Of a stretch of DNA of 64,000 bases, positions 27,353 to 36,441 are shown piece after piece. Position 1 is the first letter of the stretch. Every line of letters begins with the position of its first letter. The notes beneath the pieces are model-generated. The model saw nothing but the letters and a program-made list of their open reading frames with translations. It ran no database searches and had not been told where the DNA came from. The stretch spans positions 3,906,001-3,970,000 of the forward strand of contig OY759723.1 in assembly GCA_963662575.1 (NCBI GenBank), given 5' to 3'. A program made the translations under genes and the position numbers. This stretch comes from Bin5 sp963662575 (GTDB lineage Bacteria; Chloroflexota; Anaerolineae; Caldilineales; Caldilineaceae).

Positions 27353-27665
27353 ACCTATCCTAACTGGGCAACCTCCCCCAATTCGCGCTCCCGAGTGAGC
27401 CAAGCCAAGTAGTATTTCAGTCGTTTTTTTGCTTTTGGGCGGTCGGGCCTATGGCCCTCCCTTGTGCGGGGGGACACCCCCCGCAACGCGCCCCTCCAAA
27501 AACACGCCTCATCCACCGTTCGTCGTGATTCCAGCAGTACGGCTGTTTTACCAGGAGGCGCCTGCTAACCAAGTAGCAATTAGATTGCCTGAATGGCGGT
27601 AGTGAAGGGCTGGTCAAGACAGCTGCTGTTTATGACTTGGCGTATTTGACGTGCGATTTACCTAC
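27353..27665. other. Convergent intergenic region holding hairpin repeat copy B
   Basis: 313 bp between the converging ABC ATPase and threonine-dehydratase genes. No gene seen. It includes repeat copy B and, near 27600-27640, a CTGGTCAAGACAG block also found beside copy A. Confidence 0.7.
27431..27550 (+). repeat. Dispersed intergenic hairpin repeat, copy B
   Basis: Same order as copy A: GGGCC-TAT-GGCCC (27445-27457), GC-rich stem with loop ACA (27466-27484), CAACGCGCCCCTCCAAAA, then CCAGCAGTACGGCTG. The hairpins follow the ABC ATPase gene and may serve as a transcript end. Confidence 0.85.
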
Positions 27666-28691
27666 TCAACCTGTAGAATCCAAAACAGCCCGCAACTGCT
27701 CAGGGGCAATGTTGCCTCCGCTCAGAATCAGCGCCACCTTTTTTCCGGCCAGTTCATCTCGCAGACGCATCAGAGCCGCCAACGGCGAAGCGCCCGCTGG
27801 TTCGGCAAGCGTTTTCGCCTTCTCCAGATACATCCGCACCGCTGCGAACATCTCCTGCTCCGAAACCATGACAAAATCGTCCAGCAGATCCCACATGATC
27901 GACTGCGGCAGCATGTACGGTGCACCCGTCGCCAGCCCTTCGGCGGCCGTTCGATTGGGCGCCTCCCGCCAGGCCCGGTCACGCCAGGCAAGATAGGCCG
28001 CAGGCGAAGCCTCCGCGCACACGGCCACCGTCCGGATGTCAGGATTGACTTTTTTCGCCACGATCGACGCGCCGGAAGCGCCGCTCCCACCGCCAACCGG
28101 CACGATAATGGCGTCGATGTCGGGCTTCTCCTGCATAACCTCCAGCGTGTGTGTCGCTACACCCGCGATCAATGCCGGTTCGTCGCCCGAGGAAACGAAC
28201 TGCAAACCCTCTTCTACCGCAACCTGTTCGCCGTGCTTCTTGGCCTGTTCGAAGTCGGCTCCATACAGCCTGACATCGGCGCCGTTGGCCCGCATCGCCT
28301 CCAGCTTGACTGGATTGGCGTTTTCGGGCACGGCAATCAACGCCTTTACGCCAAACATACGCGCCGCGTAGGCAACCGATTGCCCGTGATTGCCGGTCGA
28401 CGCTGTCGCAACCCCCTGTAAGCGCTGCTCGGCCGGCATCTGCGCCATGAAATTGATGCCGCCGCGTAGCTTGAACGCACCGATCGGTAGATAGTTTTCG
28501 TGCTTTACCCACACCTCCGCGCCGGTCGCAGCGTCCAAAACCGGGTAGTTGTGCAGCGGCGTCGGAGCCAGGTAGCGACGCAGAACAGTTTGCGCCGAAA
28601 GTACGTCGGCAAAGCTGGGCGGCGCTGGCAGTTCCAGAACTTCATCCTTGGCACTGTCAGTCTTGCCTGAAACGTTCGAATTAGGCTGCAT
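27666..28691 (-). CDS. Threonine/serine dehydratase-like PLP enzyme
   Basis: 341 residues of fold-type II PLP enzyme. The PLP lysine is Lys74 in GAFKLRGG, followed by STGNHGQSVAYAARMFG (cofactor-phosphate/substrate loop) and VPVGGGSGASG (PLP phosphate loop). Size and motifs fit catabolic threonine deaminases (TdcB-like) or serine/threonine racemases; the regulatory ACT domain of biosynthetic IlvA is absent. The expected reaction is threonine to 2-oxobutyrate plus ammonia, or the serine equivalent. It is the last gene of a three-gene minus-strand operon, 63 bp after the CoA-transferase. Confidence 0.88.
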   Translation of the reverse strand: MQPNSNVSGKTDSAKDEVLELPAPPSFADVLSAQTVLRRYLAPTPLHNYPVLDAATGAEVWVKHENYLPIGAFKLRGGINFMAQMPAEQRLQGVATASTGNHGQSVAYAARMFGVKALIAVPENANPVKLEAMRANGADVRLYGADFEQAKKHGEQVAVEEGLQFVSSGDEPALIAGVATHTLEVMQEKPDIDAIIVPVGGGSGASGASIVAKKVNPDIRTVAVCAEASPAAYLAWRDRAWREAPNRTAAEGLATGAPYMLPQSIMWDLLDDFVMVSEQEMFAAVRMYLEKAKTLAEPAGASPLAALMRLRDELAGKKVALILSGGNIAPEQLRAVLDSTG

Positions 28692-28754
28692 GAGACCTCA
28701 CTTGTATTGTATGTTTATGCTACTGGGACCTGTTGTTTCGGCCGGCGAAGAGAC

Positions 28755-30302
28755 TTAAGTGCCGACCATGAATGGCATTGTCACGACGTCGGCAGGCACA
28801 ACCGGCGCAAATCCCATCCGGTCCAGGACATCTGTTTGAAGATCGATTCCGGGCGCAACTTCCCGCAAGCACATGCCTGCCGGAGTCAATTCAAAGACGG
28901 CCCTCTCTGTTACACAGAACACCTTCTGCCCGTTTGCCATCGCTTGACTTCCGCTGAAAGTGATCTGATCGACCTCTTCCACCAGTTTTCTGACCTGACC
29001 ATAGCGACTGATCGAGATGCTCTTGTCATCGATTTCATAAGCGGCGCCCTTGGCCTCGAAAGTGCCGCAGAAGACAACCTTTCTCGCATTTTGAGCGATG
29101 TCCATGAATCCGCCCGGCCCAACAGTAGTCCCTCCCAATCGCGAGACATTGACATTGCCTGAACTGTCCATCTCTCCGAAGCCAAGAAAAGCAATGTCCA
29201 GGCCGCCGCCGCTGTACAGGTCGAACTGTGAAGGGGAATCGATCATGCAGCTGGCGTTGCGGGCAAAGCCGAACAGCACACCGTCAAGAAGCTCCCCACC
29301 ATACGTGCCATGCTCAATCGTCTGATAGTAGCGTTCGGTCTCGCCGCGCGCCGCAACCAGCTTGGCAACCCCGTCAGGAATGCCGAATCCGAAATTGATC
29401 ACCGCGTTCTCGTAGAGCTCTTGGGCTGCCCTGTGAGCGATAACAGCTCGTGGGCCGGAAGTTTCGCTGTCCTGCGTTCGAACACGGTGGCCCTCCGCAG
29501 CCGGCTCGTTCTCCTGCAGCTGGCCGGAGATAGATGGATCATAGAAGAAGGCGTGACATTGTTGTTGGTCAGGAACGACGACTACTGCGTCTACCAGTGC
29601 ACCAGGGACCCGCACCTGCCGGGCCTGAAAGCTGCCCTTCTCCACCAGACCCCGCACCTGGACGATCACCTTTCCGCCGCTGTTATGCGCGGCCAGCGCC
29701 AGGGCAAACGCTTCCAGATTGGCCGGCTCTTCCTCCATGCTGATGTTTCCGTCCGGGTCGGCGTAGCTGCCGCGCAGCAGCGCCACATCCACCGGAAACG
29801 GCTTGTATCTCAGCAACGTTCGGCCGTCGATCTCTATCAACTCCACCAGAGAATCCTGTGCCGACTGGTTCATGCGGCCGCCGTCCTGGCGCGGGTCGAC
29901 GAATGTACCCAGGCCGACATGCGTAATCAGCCCGGGCCTGCCCGCGCCGATCTCGCGCAACAATTGCGTAGTGACGCCAGAAGGCAGTACATAGGCCTCG
30001 ATCTTCTCCTCTCGTGCCAGGTCCTGCATACGCGGCGACCAGATCCAGTGGCCGCCGATCACCTTGCTAACCAGCCCCTCATAGGCAAGTCGATTGAGAC
30101 CGCGCCGATCGCGGTCGCCCAGCCCCAGCGCGTGAATGACGCGCAGACCAACCGGCGTTCCCGTTGCGAAAAAACGCTCCTCTATTGCTGCAAGCAGCGC
30201 TTCAGGCTCCACCAGCCCGCCGCCGCCGCCCAAAATGCCCACGGCCGCGCCGTCAGGCACCATCGCCGCGGCCTTCCGGCTGTCAACAACCTTGTCTCTC
30301 AC
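28755..30302 (-). CDS. Family I acyl-CoA:carboxylate CoA-transferase
   Basis: 515 residues, GTG start. Fused alpha and beta CoA-transferase domains, as in propionate CoA-transferase and YdiF-type enzymes. The N-terminal half has AVGILGGGGGLVEPEALL and DVALLRGSYADPDGNIS, the C-terminal half INFGFGIPDGVA and the likely catalytic Glu330 in TIEHGTYGG, then GGLDIAFLGFGEMDSSGNVN. Such enzymes move CoA between short-chain acyl-CoAs and acids through a glutamyl-CoA intermediate. The neighbours (a deaminase that could produce 2-oxobutyrate and a 2-keto acid reductase) suggest short-chain 2-oxo/hydroxy acid metabolism (inference). It begins six bases after the upstream reductase gene. Confidence 0.88.
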   Translation of the reverse strand: MRDKVVDSRKAAAMVPDGAAVGILGGGGGLVEPEALLAAIEERFFATGTPVGLRVIHALGLGDRDRRGLNRLAYEGLVSKVIGGHWIWSPRMQDLAREEKIEAYVLPSGVTTQLLREIGAGRPGLITHVGLGTFVDPRQDGGRMNQSAQDSLVELIEIDGRTLLRYKPFPVDVALLRGSYADPDGNISMEEEPANLEAFALALAAHNSGGKVIVQVRGLVEKGSFQARQVRVPGALVDAVVVVPDQQQCHAFFYDPSISGQLQENEPAAEGHRVRTQDSETSGPRAVIAHRAAQELYENAVINFGFGIPDGVAKLVAARGETERYYQTIEHGTYGGELLDGVLFGFARNASCMIDSPSQFDLYSGGGLDIAFLGFGEMDSSGNVNVSRLGGTTVGPGGFMDIAQNARKVVFCGTFEAKGAAYEIDDKSISISRYGQVRKLVEEVDQITFSGSQAMANGQKVFCVTERAVFELTPAGMCLREVAPGIDLQTDVLDRMGFAPVVPADVVTMPFMVGT

Positions 30303-30308
30303 AGTGGG

Positions 30309-31250
30309 TTAGTCCAAGTAGTGGCTTTCAAGCGCCTTTACTGCCGCAACCAGCGTCTTATTGACGGGAGTGGGAATGCCATGCTTCTGACCCAACCGCA
30401 CCACGGCCCCGCTGATCACATCGACCTCGCAGGGCCGGCGGTTCAAGATGTCCACACAGAGGCTGGACTTATTGTCGCCCGTTCCTGTCGGACCGGCGAT
30501 CTGTTCTATCACTTCGCGAGTTTCTTCCAGATTCAGATCAACACCTTCGGCGCGCGCCACCTCGGCGGCTTCGTCCAGCGCTTCAAATGCTGTTTCCTTC
30601 AATTCGGGTACCGCAAACACCTGCTTTATCGTCATGTTGGCTATAGCAGACGTGGGGCTAATTGCAATGTTGGCCAATAGCTTCTTCCAGATCGCCTGGC
30701 GAATGTCCGGTGAGGCTGACGTTTGCAGTCCTGCCTCGTCAAGCGCTGCCGCAATGCGCTCTGTCCTCTCGCTGAGACCCCCGCCCATTTCACCAATATG
30801 CGTGGGCAGATCGCCAAAGTTTCGTACCGCGCCCGGCCCTTCTACCGCCGCGCCCTGGGCCGTCACGCCGCCCAACACACGCTCCATCCCTATCACTTCG
30901 CCAATGTTCTCTTCATTACCCAGCCCATTCTGAAAGCTGATGGCGACGCTGTCATCGCGCAGCAGATGAAGAACGCGCGTGACGGCCTCCTTGGTGTAAG
31001 GAGCCTTGCACTGGACGAAAAGAACGTCGACCTCTGCCAGCCCGCTGGGTTCAGTCGTTGCACCAATGGGAATGTGCCTGTCGCCCCCAAAGCCGACAAT
31101 GCGCAGCCCATCCCGATTGATCCGGTCCACGTGCTCCTGCCAGACGTCGATAAGGGTTACGTCCAGCCCCCCTTCAGCCGCCAGTCCCCCAAACAGGCAT
31201 CCCATCGCACCGGCGCCCACCACGGCAATCCTCGGTTTCCAGTCCCCCAT
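30309..31250 (-). CDS. 2-dehydropantoate 2-reductase-like (ApbA/PanE family)
   Basis: 313 residues from the ATG at 31250, preceded by AGGAG at six bases; the open frame extends upstream without conserved sequence. The N-terminal NADP-binding fold begins IAVVGAGAMGCLFGGLAAE. VLFVQCKAPYTKEA and the FQNGLGNEENIG segment match ketopantoate reductases; the C-terminal helical domain includes AIWKKLLANIAISPTSA with the catalytic-lysine position, and NKSSLCVDILNRRPCEVDVISG. The family includes true PanE and other 2-oxoacid reductases; the CoA-transferase and dehydratase partners make a non-pantothenate role plausible. First gene of the minus-strand operon. Confidence 0.88.
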   Translation of the reverse strand: MGDWKPRIAVVGAGAMGCLFGGLAAEGGLDVTLIDVWQEHVDRINRDGLRIVGFGGDRHIPIGATTEPSGLAEVDVLFVQCKAPYTKEAVTRVLHLLRDDSVAISFQNGLGNEENIGEVIGMERVLGGVTAQGAAVEGPGAVRNFGDLPTHIGEMGGGLSERTERIAAALDEAGLQTSASPDIRQAIWKKLLANIAISPTSAIANMTIKQVFAVPELKETAFEALDEAAEVARAEGVDLNLEETREVIEQIAGPTGTGDNKSSLCVDILNRRPCEVDVISGAVVRLGQKHGIPTPVNKTLVAAVKALESHYLD

Positions 31251-31349
31251 GCATAACTCCTTTGAACTGAAGAAAAGGTATTGAAAGTTCGATTGCAACC
31301 AGTATATCTATTCCCAACAGGCAGGCAAACAGTGATCCCTGAAATCCCC

Positions 31350-31379
31350 TTGACGTCCGTCAGTAGTTACGTCTACAAT
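31350..31379 (+). promoter_or_regulatory. Probable promoter for the SixA-like gene
   Basis: TTGACG (31350-31355), 18-bp spacer, TACAAT (31374-31379), about 60 bp upstream of the ATG at 31442. Confidence 0.55.
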
Positions 31380-31441
31380 AGGCATTCGCCTGCAACGGCA
31401 CCTTTGTATGCCTTTGCCCTTGTCATGGGGGCCTCAACGCC

Positions 31442-31966
31442 ATGAACACTCGACGCCTGACAATACTGCGTCACGCCAAAGCCAAGCAGTCAAGCGTATC
31501 CGGCGGGGATATCGACCGCCCGCTGGCAAAGAGCGGGTTCAGACAGTTGCAGCGCATTTGCCAGCCGCTGGTAACGGTTAAGGAGGCGCCGGACTGGATA
31601 GTCTCCTCTCCCTCCTTGCGCACGCGCCAGACAGCCGAGAAGGTCGCCGACCTGATCGGCTATTCCCGCAATTTCGGCTGGAATGACCGCATTTACGCCG
31701 CCGCGCCCTACACCTTATTGAACATCCTGCAGGAAACGCACGACACTGCCTACCATGTCCTCCTGATTGGCCACAATCCGGGCGTTGCCCAACTGGTCTC
31801 CGGCTTGTGCGCCGGCACGGACGGGCGGATGAATGTGCGCTTCCCGACCGCAGGATTGGCCCACTTTGAAGTGGACATCGCCCGCTGGCGTCAGTTGCAA
31901 TGGGGCAGCTGCGAGCTGCGATTCCTCGTCTCGCCCCGCTTTCTCAAGGGGCTGAAAGGCTCCTGA
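31442..31966 (+). CDS. SixA-like histidine phosphatase
   Basis: 174 residues. The branch-2-type short histidine phosphatase signature ILRHAKA lies at the N-terminus, with SSPSLRTRQTAEKVA (second Arg) and LLIGHNPGVAQLV (second His) following. This is the SixA layout, compact and without the long insertion of phosphoglycerate mutases. SixA removes phosphate from phosphohistidine in phosphorelay proteins; some relatives act on other substrates. Its final 59 bases are duplicated downstream at 33501-33559 as a gene fragment. Confidence 0.88.
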   Translation: MNTRRLTILRHAKAKQSSVSGGDIDRPLAKSGFRQLQRICQPLVTVKEAPDWIVSSPSLRTRQTAEKVADLIGYSRNFGWNDRIYAAAPYTLLNILQETHDTAYHVLLIGHNPGVAQLVSGLCAGTDGRMNVRFPTAGLAHFEVDIARWRQLQWGSCELRFLVSPRFLKGLKGS

Positions 31967-32002
31967 TCAGACCGCACTGGATCCCCGCTCGCCTTTATTC
32001 GG

Positions 32003-33364
32003 CTACCCGAAGATATAACGGTCCAAGTACCCGTTACGAAACTTGCCTTCGGGATCGTACGCTTGCAACAGTTCCCTGAACGCATCCATTTTCGAAAAGG
32101 CCGCCTGCACGCGCGCCGGCGATAGCGTGAATAGCTTTCCCCAGTGCGGACGGACGTCGTAGGGTGAGAGAGCCTCCTCTATCACCGGCATAACCTCATG
32201 CACGCCCTGCCAATTCATTCTCCAGGAAAAGTGAATGCCGATCGTCGGTGTGCCATAGCTCTGGCTCAGCCACAGCCGGTCGGCGGCGACAGAGCGGACT
32301 TCCGAGATCAACAGCAGTGACTTGAACAGGTCCCGCAGGCCCTCCACCGCTCTCATCGCCGGAACCGCATGTTCGCGCGGCACAAAGTACTCTGTCTCCA
32401 ACTCGAGGACGCTGGCAGGTGCGCTGTCCATGCGAAAATGGGGCAGCCTCTCATGCCAGGGGCCGGGAACGCCCAGCTGCGGCGTAAGTCCGTCCGCGGG
32501 TAGATTGGCAACGTGATTCATTTCTGTCCGACATGCGGTCGCACCGAATAGTTCCTTCTGGCCTGGGGCTCTTTGTGCGGTCGCTTCGTTTGCAATCGAC
32601 TCTGCTCCTGCCGCGGCAGTCTCTTCCCAGAGACCAGTGCGGTGCTTGAGCCATACCTGGTTGACCTTCCCATCCTGCCAGTCAGGAAACAGACTGACGC
32701 TGTATGCGCTCGACATGACCTCATCGAAATGTTCATACAGTGCCGCCGACGGCATATCTTCGTAAACATACTGCTGCATCGTGTAAGCCGGTTCCGTCGC
32801 CAGGGTAATCCTCGTCACGACGCCCAGCCCGCCTAGAGCTACTACCGCGCCCTCAAACGTCTCTCTGTCCTTTTCAAGAGAAATTGTGCGCAGCGCCCCA
32901 TCGGCCGTAACCAGCTCTAAGCCGACCACTGCTGTCGCAAGATTGCCATTGCCGTCGCCCGAACCGTGCGTTCCGGTCGCGCACGCGCCTGCCACCGTTA
33001 CGTGCGGCAGGGAGGCCATATTGTGAAGCGCCGCCCCTTCTACGTGCATGCGTTGGCACAACTCGCCGTAAGTGATACCGGCATTGCAAGTTACGGTACC
33101 GCGCCTCGAATCGAACTCTGTCGGCACGTTCAGATTCTCCAGCGAGATGTATGCCCACGAGGAATCCTCTGCCTGCCCCTGCTTTGCTGTTGCGTCTTCG
33201 ACCTGGGCATCGATCGCGGCTAAGTCGTTGAACGAGTGGCGCGCGCCCAGCACCCTCACCTTGCGGCTGGCGTCGACAATCTCCTGCAGTTCCTCGATTG
33301 TCTTTGGCGCGTGAAGCGGGGCACACGAGAATTGCACGTTTTCCGACCAGTTGCGTAGCGGCAT
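32003..33364 (-). CDS. FAD-linked alditol/aldonolactone oxidase, copy 1
   Basis: 453 residues. The PCMH-type FAD domain contains VLGARHSFND, in which the histidine matches the covalent FAD site of alditol oxidases (His of RHSFN), then HVTVAGACATGTHGSGDGNGNL. The C-terminal ALO domain has SEVRSVAADRLWLSQSY, then HFSW and RPHWGKLFTLSP. Enzymes of this group oxidise xylitol, sorbitol, glycerol or sugar lactones with O2, producing H2O2. It has no signal peptide and is probably cytoplasmic. It is a tandem paralogue of the gene at 33596-34957, the same length and about three quarters identical by eye; differences cluster at residues 250-300. Confidence 0.88.
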   Translation of the reverse strand: MPLRNWSENVQFSCAPLHAPKTIEELQEIVDASRKVRVLGARHSFNDLAAIDAQVEDATAKQGQAEDSSWAYISLENLNVPTEFDSRRGTVTCNAGITYGELCQRMHVEGAALHNMASLPHVTVAGACATGTHGSGDGNGNLATAVVGLELVTADGALRTISLEKDRETFEGAVVALGGLGVVTRITLATEPAYTMQQYVYEDMPSAALYEHFDEVMSSAYSVSLFPDWQDGKVNQVWLKHRTGLWEETAAAGAESIANEATAQRAPGQKELFGATACRTEMNHVANLPADGLTPQLGVPGPWHERLPHFRMDSAPASVLELETEYFVPREHAVPAMRAVEGLRDLFKSLLLISEVRSVAADRLWLSQSYGTPTIGIHFSWRMNWQGVHEVMPVIEEALSPYDVRPHWGKLFTLSPARVQAAFSKMDAFRELLQAYDPEGKFRNGYLDRYIFG

Positions 33365-33422
33365 CAGGAATGGCGCCTCCTTCCTTGGTCACCTGTATAT
33401 GTTTGCTTTATGATTACGTCCG

Positions 33423-33559
33423 TTACTCTATCTCCGGAGTCGCGGCTGCAATTGCCTAAGCCACTTCGGTGACTGGCGGCAGAAACTTTCGCACTTCTCT
33501 GCTGCGAGCTGCGATTCCTCGTCGCGCCACTCCTCTTCATGGGGATGAAGGGCTCCTGA
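33423..33559. pseudogene. Fused gene-end remnants at the duplication junction
   Basis: 33423-33500 copies the last 78 bases (including stop) of the nucleotidyltransferase gene on the minus strand. 33501-33559 copies the last 59 bases of the sixA gene on the plus strand, including GGGCTCCTGA around its stop. Neither has a start or domain; both are by-products of the tandem duplication. Confidence 0.85.
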
Positions 33560-33595
33560 CAAAACGGCACAGATTTCCAACTTGCTCCAGGTCGA

Positions 33596-34957
33596 CTACC
33601 CAAGAATGTAACGATCCAAATACCCGTTGCGAAACTTGCCAGTAGGATCGAACGTTTGCAGCAAGCTTCTGAACTGGTCCAACTTCGGATAGGCAGCCTG
33701 CACCTGGGCTGGCGCAATCGTGAACAGCTTGCCCCAGTGGGGACGGACTTCATAGGGTGAGAGCGCCTCTTCAACCACTGGCAGTAACTCCCGCAAGGCT
33801 GGCCAGTTCTTTCTCCAGGAAAAGTGAATGCCGATGGTCGGCGTGCCATTGCTCTGGCTCAGCCACAGCCGATCGGCCGCGACAGAGCGCACTTCTGAAA
33901 TCCAGAGTAGCGACTTGAACCTGTCACGCAGGCCCTCCACCGCCTTCAGCGCCGGGACAGCATGAACTCGCGGCACAAAGTACTCTGTTTGCAACTCATC
34001 GCCGCTGGCCGGCGTGCTGTCTACACCAAAATGAGGAAGCCTATCGTGCCAAGGACCAGGAACGCCCATTTGGGGTGTAAGTCCGTCCGGGGACAGATTG
34101 GTAACCGGATGTAAGTCTGTTTGCGCTGCCTTCGCACCGTATAGTTCCTTCTGACCCAAAATAGAATCTTGAGCTGGTTCGGTTTCTGACGAGGGTGTAT
34201 CTGACGTCGCTATCTCTTCCCACAGTCCGGTTCGGTGCTTGAGCCAGACCTGATTGCACGTCCCATCCTGCCAGTCGGGAAACAGACTGACGCTATAGGC
34301 GCTGGACATGACCGCATCGAAATTTTCATACAGGTCCACCGATGCCATGTCTTCGTAAACATACTGTTGCATCGCGAAAGCCGGTTCCGTCGCCAAGGTG
34401 ACCCTCGTCACCACACCCAACCCGCCCAATGCCACGACTGCGCCCTCAAAAGTCTCTCGATTCTTTTCTAGCGTGAGCGAACGCAATTCCCCATCTGCCG
34501 TCACCAGCTCCAACCCGACAACGGCTGTCGAAAGGTTGCCGTTGCCGTCGCCCGAACCGTGCGTTCCGGTCGCGCACGCGCCTGCCACCGTAATGTGCGG
34601 AAGCGAGGCAGTATTATGTAGGGCAACGCCTTTCGAATGTATGCGCTCGCATAACTCACCGTAAGTTATTCCCCCGCTGCACGTCACTGTCCCCCGATCG
34701 GAACTGATTTCTACCGGCGCGTTTAACTGATCCAGTGAGATGTATGCCCACGAAGAATTCTCTGCCTGACCCTGAGTCGCTGGAGCGCCATCCACCTGGG
34801 CATCAATCGCGGCTACGTCATTGAAAGAATGGCGGGTGCCAAGTACTTTCACCTTACGACTGGCGCGGACAATCTCCTGCAGCTCCTCAATTGTTTGTGG
34901 CGCGTGATTCGGTCCAGACGAAAATTGCACGTTTTCCGACCAGTTGCGTAGCGGCAT
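33596..34957 (-). CDS. FAD-linked alditol/aldonolactone oxidase, copy 2
   Basis: 453 residues from the ATG at 34957, matching the start of copy 1 (MPLRNWSENVQF); a TTG two codons earlier also fits the GGAGG site. It keeps the likely flavinylation site (LGTRHSFND), the THGSGDGNGNL loop, SEVRSVAADRLWLSQSN and RPHWGKLFTIAP, so both copies appear active. Polar and hydrophobic substitutions between the copies lie mostly in the middle variable region, suggesting divergence in substrate rather than decay. The upstream bases (GACCAAGGAAGG, then GAGG) are also shared by the two copies, so each kept its own ribosome site. Confidence 0.88.
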   Translation of the reverse strand: MPLRNWSENVQFSSGPNHAPQTIEELQEIVRASRKVKVLGTRHSFNDVAAIDAQVDGAPATQGQAENSSWAYISLDQLNAPVEISSDRGTVTCSGGITYGELCERIHSKGVALHNTASLPHITVAGACATGTHGSGDGNGNLSTAVVGLELVTADGELRSLTLEKNRETFEGAVVALGGLGVVTRVTLATEPAFAMQQYVYEDMASVDLYENFDAVMSSAYSVSLFPDWQDGTCNQVWLKHRTGLWEEIATSDTPSSETEPAQDSILGQKELYGAKAAQTDLHPVTNLSPDGLTPQMGVPGPWHDRLPHFGVDSTPASGDELQTEYFVPRVHAVPALKAVEGLRDRFKSLLWISEVRSVAADRLWLSQSNGTPTIGIHFSWRKNWPALRELLPVVEEALSPYEVRPHWGKLFTIAPAQVQAAYPKLDQFRSLLQTFDPTGKFRNGYLDRYILG

Positions 34958-35015
34958 CAGCAATTGTCCTCCCTTCCTTGGTCACTTTTATATGTTTGCT
35001 TCCTGACTACGTCCG

Positions 35016-36050
35016 TTACTCTATCTCAGGAGTCGCGGCTGTAATTGCCTCCGCCACTTCGGTGACTTGCGGCAGAAATTCTCGCACTTCTCTGCTGCGG
35101 GCCCTGAGAGCGGCGACCGAACTGATTCCGAGATCGCCCAGCATCGACCGGTAGTCCAGAAGGAACCGATCTCCTATGTCCCTGAAACCGTTGAAATGGA
35201 AAATCCAGCAGCAACGAGAATAGGTGGCAACCATCCAGTAGACGGCTTCCCTGTGGCACCCCTGCTCTATCAAGGCCCGGCTGCCATCAATCGCGACCGG
35301 TCGCGCGGCGTCGCTGATATCTGCTCCATACGGGAACTCGCCCTTGGGCATGCTTTTGGCCCTGTCAAAAGCAGCCGCGACCGCATCTAAATGCCCCTCC
35401 GCCTGGCTCCGAGTCCAGTTGCAGCATCCGAGTAGCGCCAGCAACTCTTCGTAAAACTCCCGCCTGCCGTGTGCAACCAGGAGTTCCCGCGCCTCGACGT
35501 ATCTACGTCTGACCGTTGGCGCCCGAAGACCTGCCAGCAGGAGAATGAGCGTGGTCAGGCTTGTTCCAAACAGCCACGCGGTAACCTGATCGTGCAGCGG
35601 AGCCGGTCTTTCCACGGACCTCAGCATCCCAGCAGCCTTGCTAGTCGCCTCCCGGCACCGCTCTCGCACCCATCGCCGGCAAGCGTAGCTGCTTGCTACT
35701 TCCGCCTGCAGTCGGCTGAGGTGGCCCGTAGGATCGGCAACTATGTGCATCGAACGAATCCCACCGGCCAGATGAGGATGGCCCAGGACCTCTTCCGGTG
35801 ACTGTATCGACGCCCATTCCTCCAATGACACTTCGAGCAAAACGCCCCGGTACCTGAACTTCCCCGGTTTTTTCGTGGGGGGATCTTCCATCACGATCGT
35901 GACATCCACATCCGATGTTTCTGGCAAGTGGGTCTTGTCCGCAAGAGTCGTCACCGAACCAGCAAGGTAGGCTCCCTCAAAGCCCGGCAACTTGCTTCCT
36001 TCCTGATGCACCCACTCTTCCGCTGCATTCTTGGCCTGCTTCACCAACAT
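35016..36050 (-). CDS. Nucleotidyltransferase-fold protein
   Basis: 344 residues. Residues ~25-60 carry the Pol-beta-type signature, LAGSVTTLADK followed by SDVDVTIVMED, where Gly-Ser and the Asp-x-Asp pair are the metal/nucleotide-binding residues. A further strand, FRYRGVLLEVSLEEW, supplies the expected third position (Glu). The remaining ~230 residues are helical and fit the C-terminal domain of aminoglycoside-nucleotidyltransferase-like or related DUF proteins. Substrate unknown. No ribosome site is obvious at the ATG. The gene's last 78 bases were copied into 33423-33500 by the tandem duplication. Confidence 0.72.
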   Translation of the reverse strand: MLVKQAKNAAEEWVHQEGSKLPGFEGAYLAGSVTTLADKTHLPETSDVDVTIVMEDPPTKKPGKFRYRGVLLEVSLEEWASIQSPEEVLGHPHLAGGIRSMHIVADPTGHLSRLQAEVASSYACRRWVRERCREATSKAAGMLRSVERPAPLHDQVTAWLFGTSLTTLILLLAGLRAPTVRRRYVEARELLVAHGRREFYEELLALLGCCNWTRSQAEGHLDAVAAAFDRAKSMPKGEFPYGADISDAARPVAIDGSRALIEQGCHREAVYWMVATYSRCCWIFHFNGFRDIGDRFLLDYRSMLGDLGISSVAALRARSREVREFLPQVTEVAEAITAATPEIE

Positions 36051-36441
36051 AGGTAACGTCTTTCAATGGCAGTCCAGTGTCCCGACCACAGTCGACCAGT
36101 TACAGAATTCCCCTCTTTCCCCTTTCAAACTCAAGGCCCACAGGCAGAATTCCAAGCAGACCATTGGATGAAATCTGGCCTGCCCCGGTGGTCAGATCAG
36201 CAGTTTCAATTTACCACAGTTCACCGTTTCAAAGAAGCCTCTCCAAGTTTTCTGCAGGCTCTGAATGTTGAAAAACTTGCCTGGCAAATTGGACATGGAA
36301 GGAACGCCAGTTAAGATGAAACTGCTTCACAGAGTTTCGCGGCGATCGGGGGAGAAACTGCTCCGTCTGAGTCGGGACTCTGCGTTACCCCCGGACGTTG
36401 CTGGCTTTCCTGAGCTTCAAGATGAGAACTCGAGACGACAC
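36051..36441. other. Divergent intergenic region, no gene seen
   Basis: 391 bp between the nucleotidyltransferase and the SDR gene. Short plus-strand frames here show no conserved features. The SDR frame is open into this region, but the family starts at 36442. Confidence 0.5.

Larger units (their letters stand above)
31908..35093. repeat. 1593-bp tandem duplication, two units
   Basis: Unit 1 is 31908-33500 and unit 2 is 33501-35093. Every landmark is offset by exactly 1593 bp: both oxidase start and stop codons, the sixA 3' end (31915 vs 33508) and the 3' end of the nucleotidyltransferase gene (33501 vs 35094). At the junction the two parent ends share the 6-bp GCTGCG. Confidence 0.9.

Noticed and set aside
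29310..30680. 456-aa plus-strand open frame
   Set aside because: It lies antisense across the CoA-transferase and the reductase, both clear genes. No ribosome site or domain.
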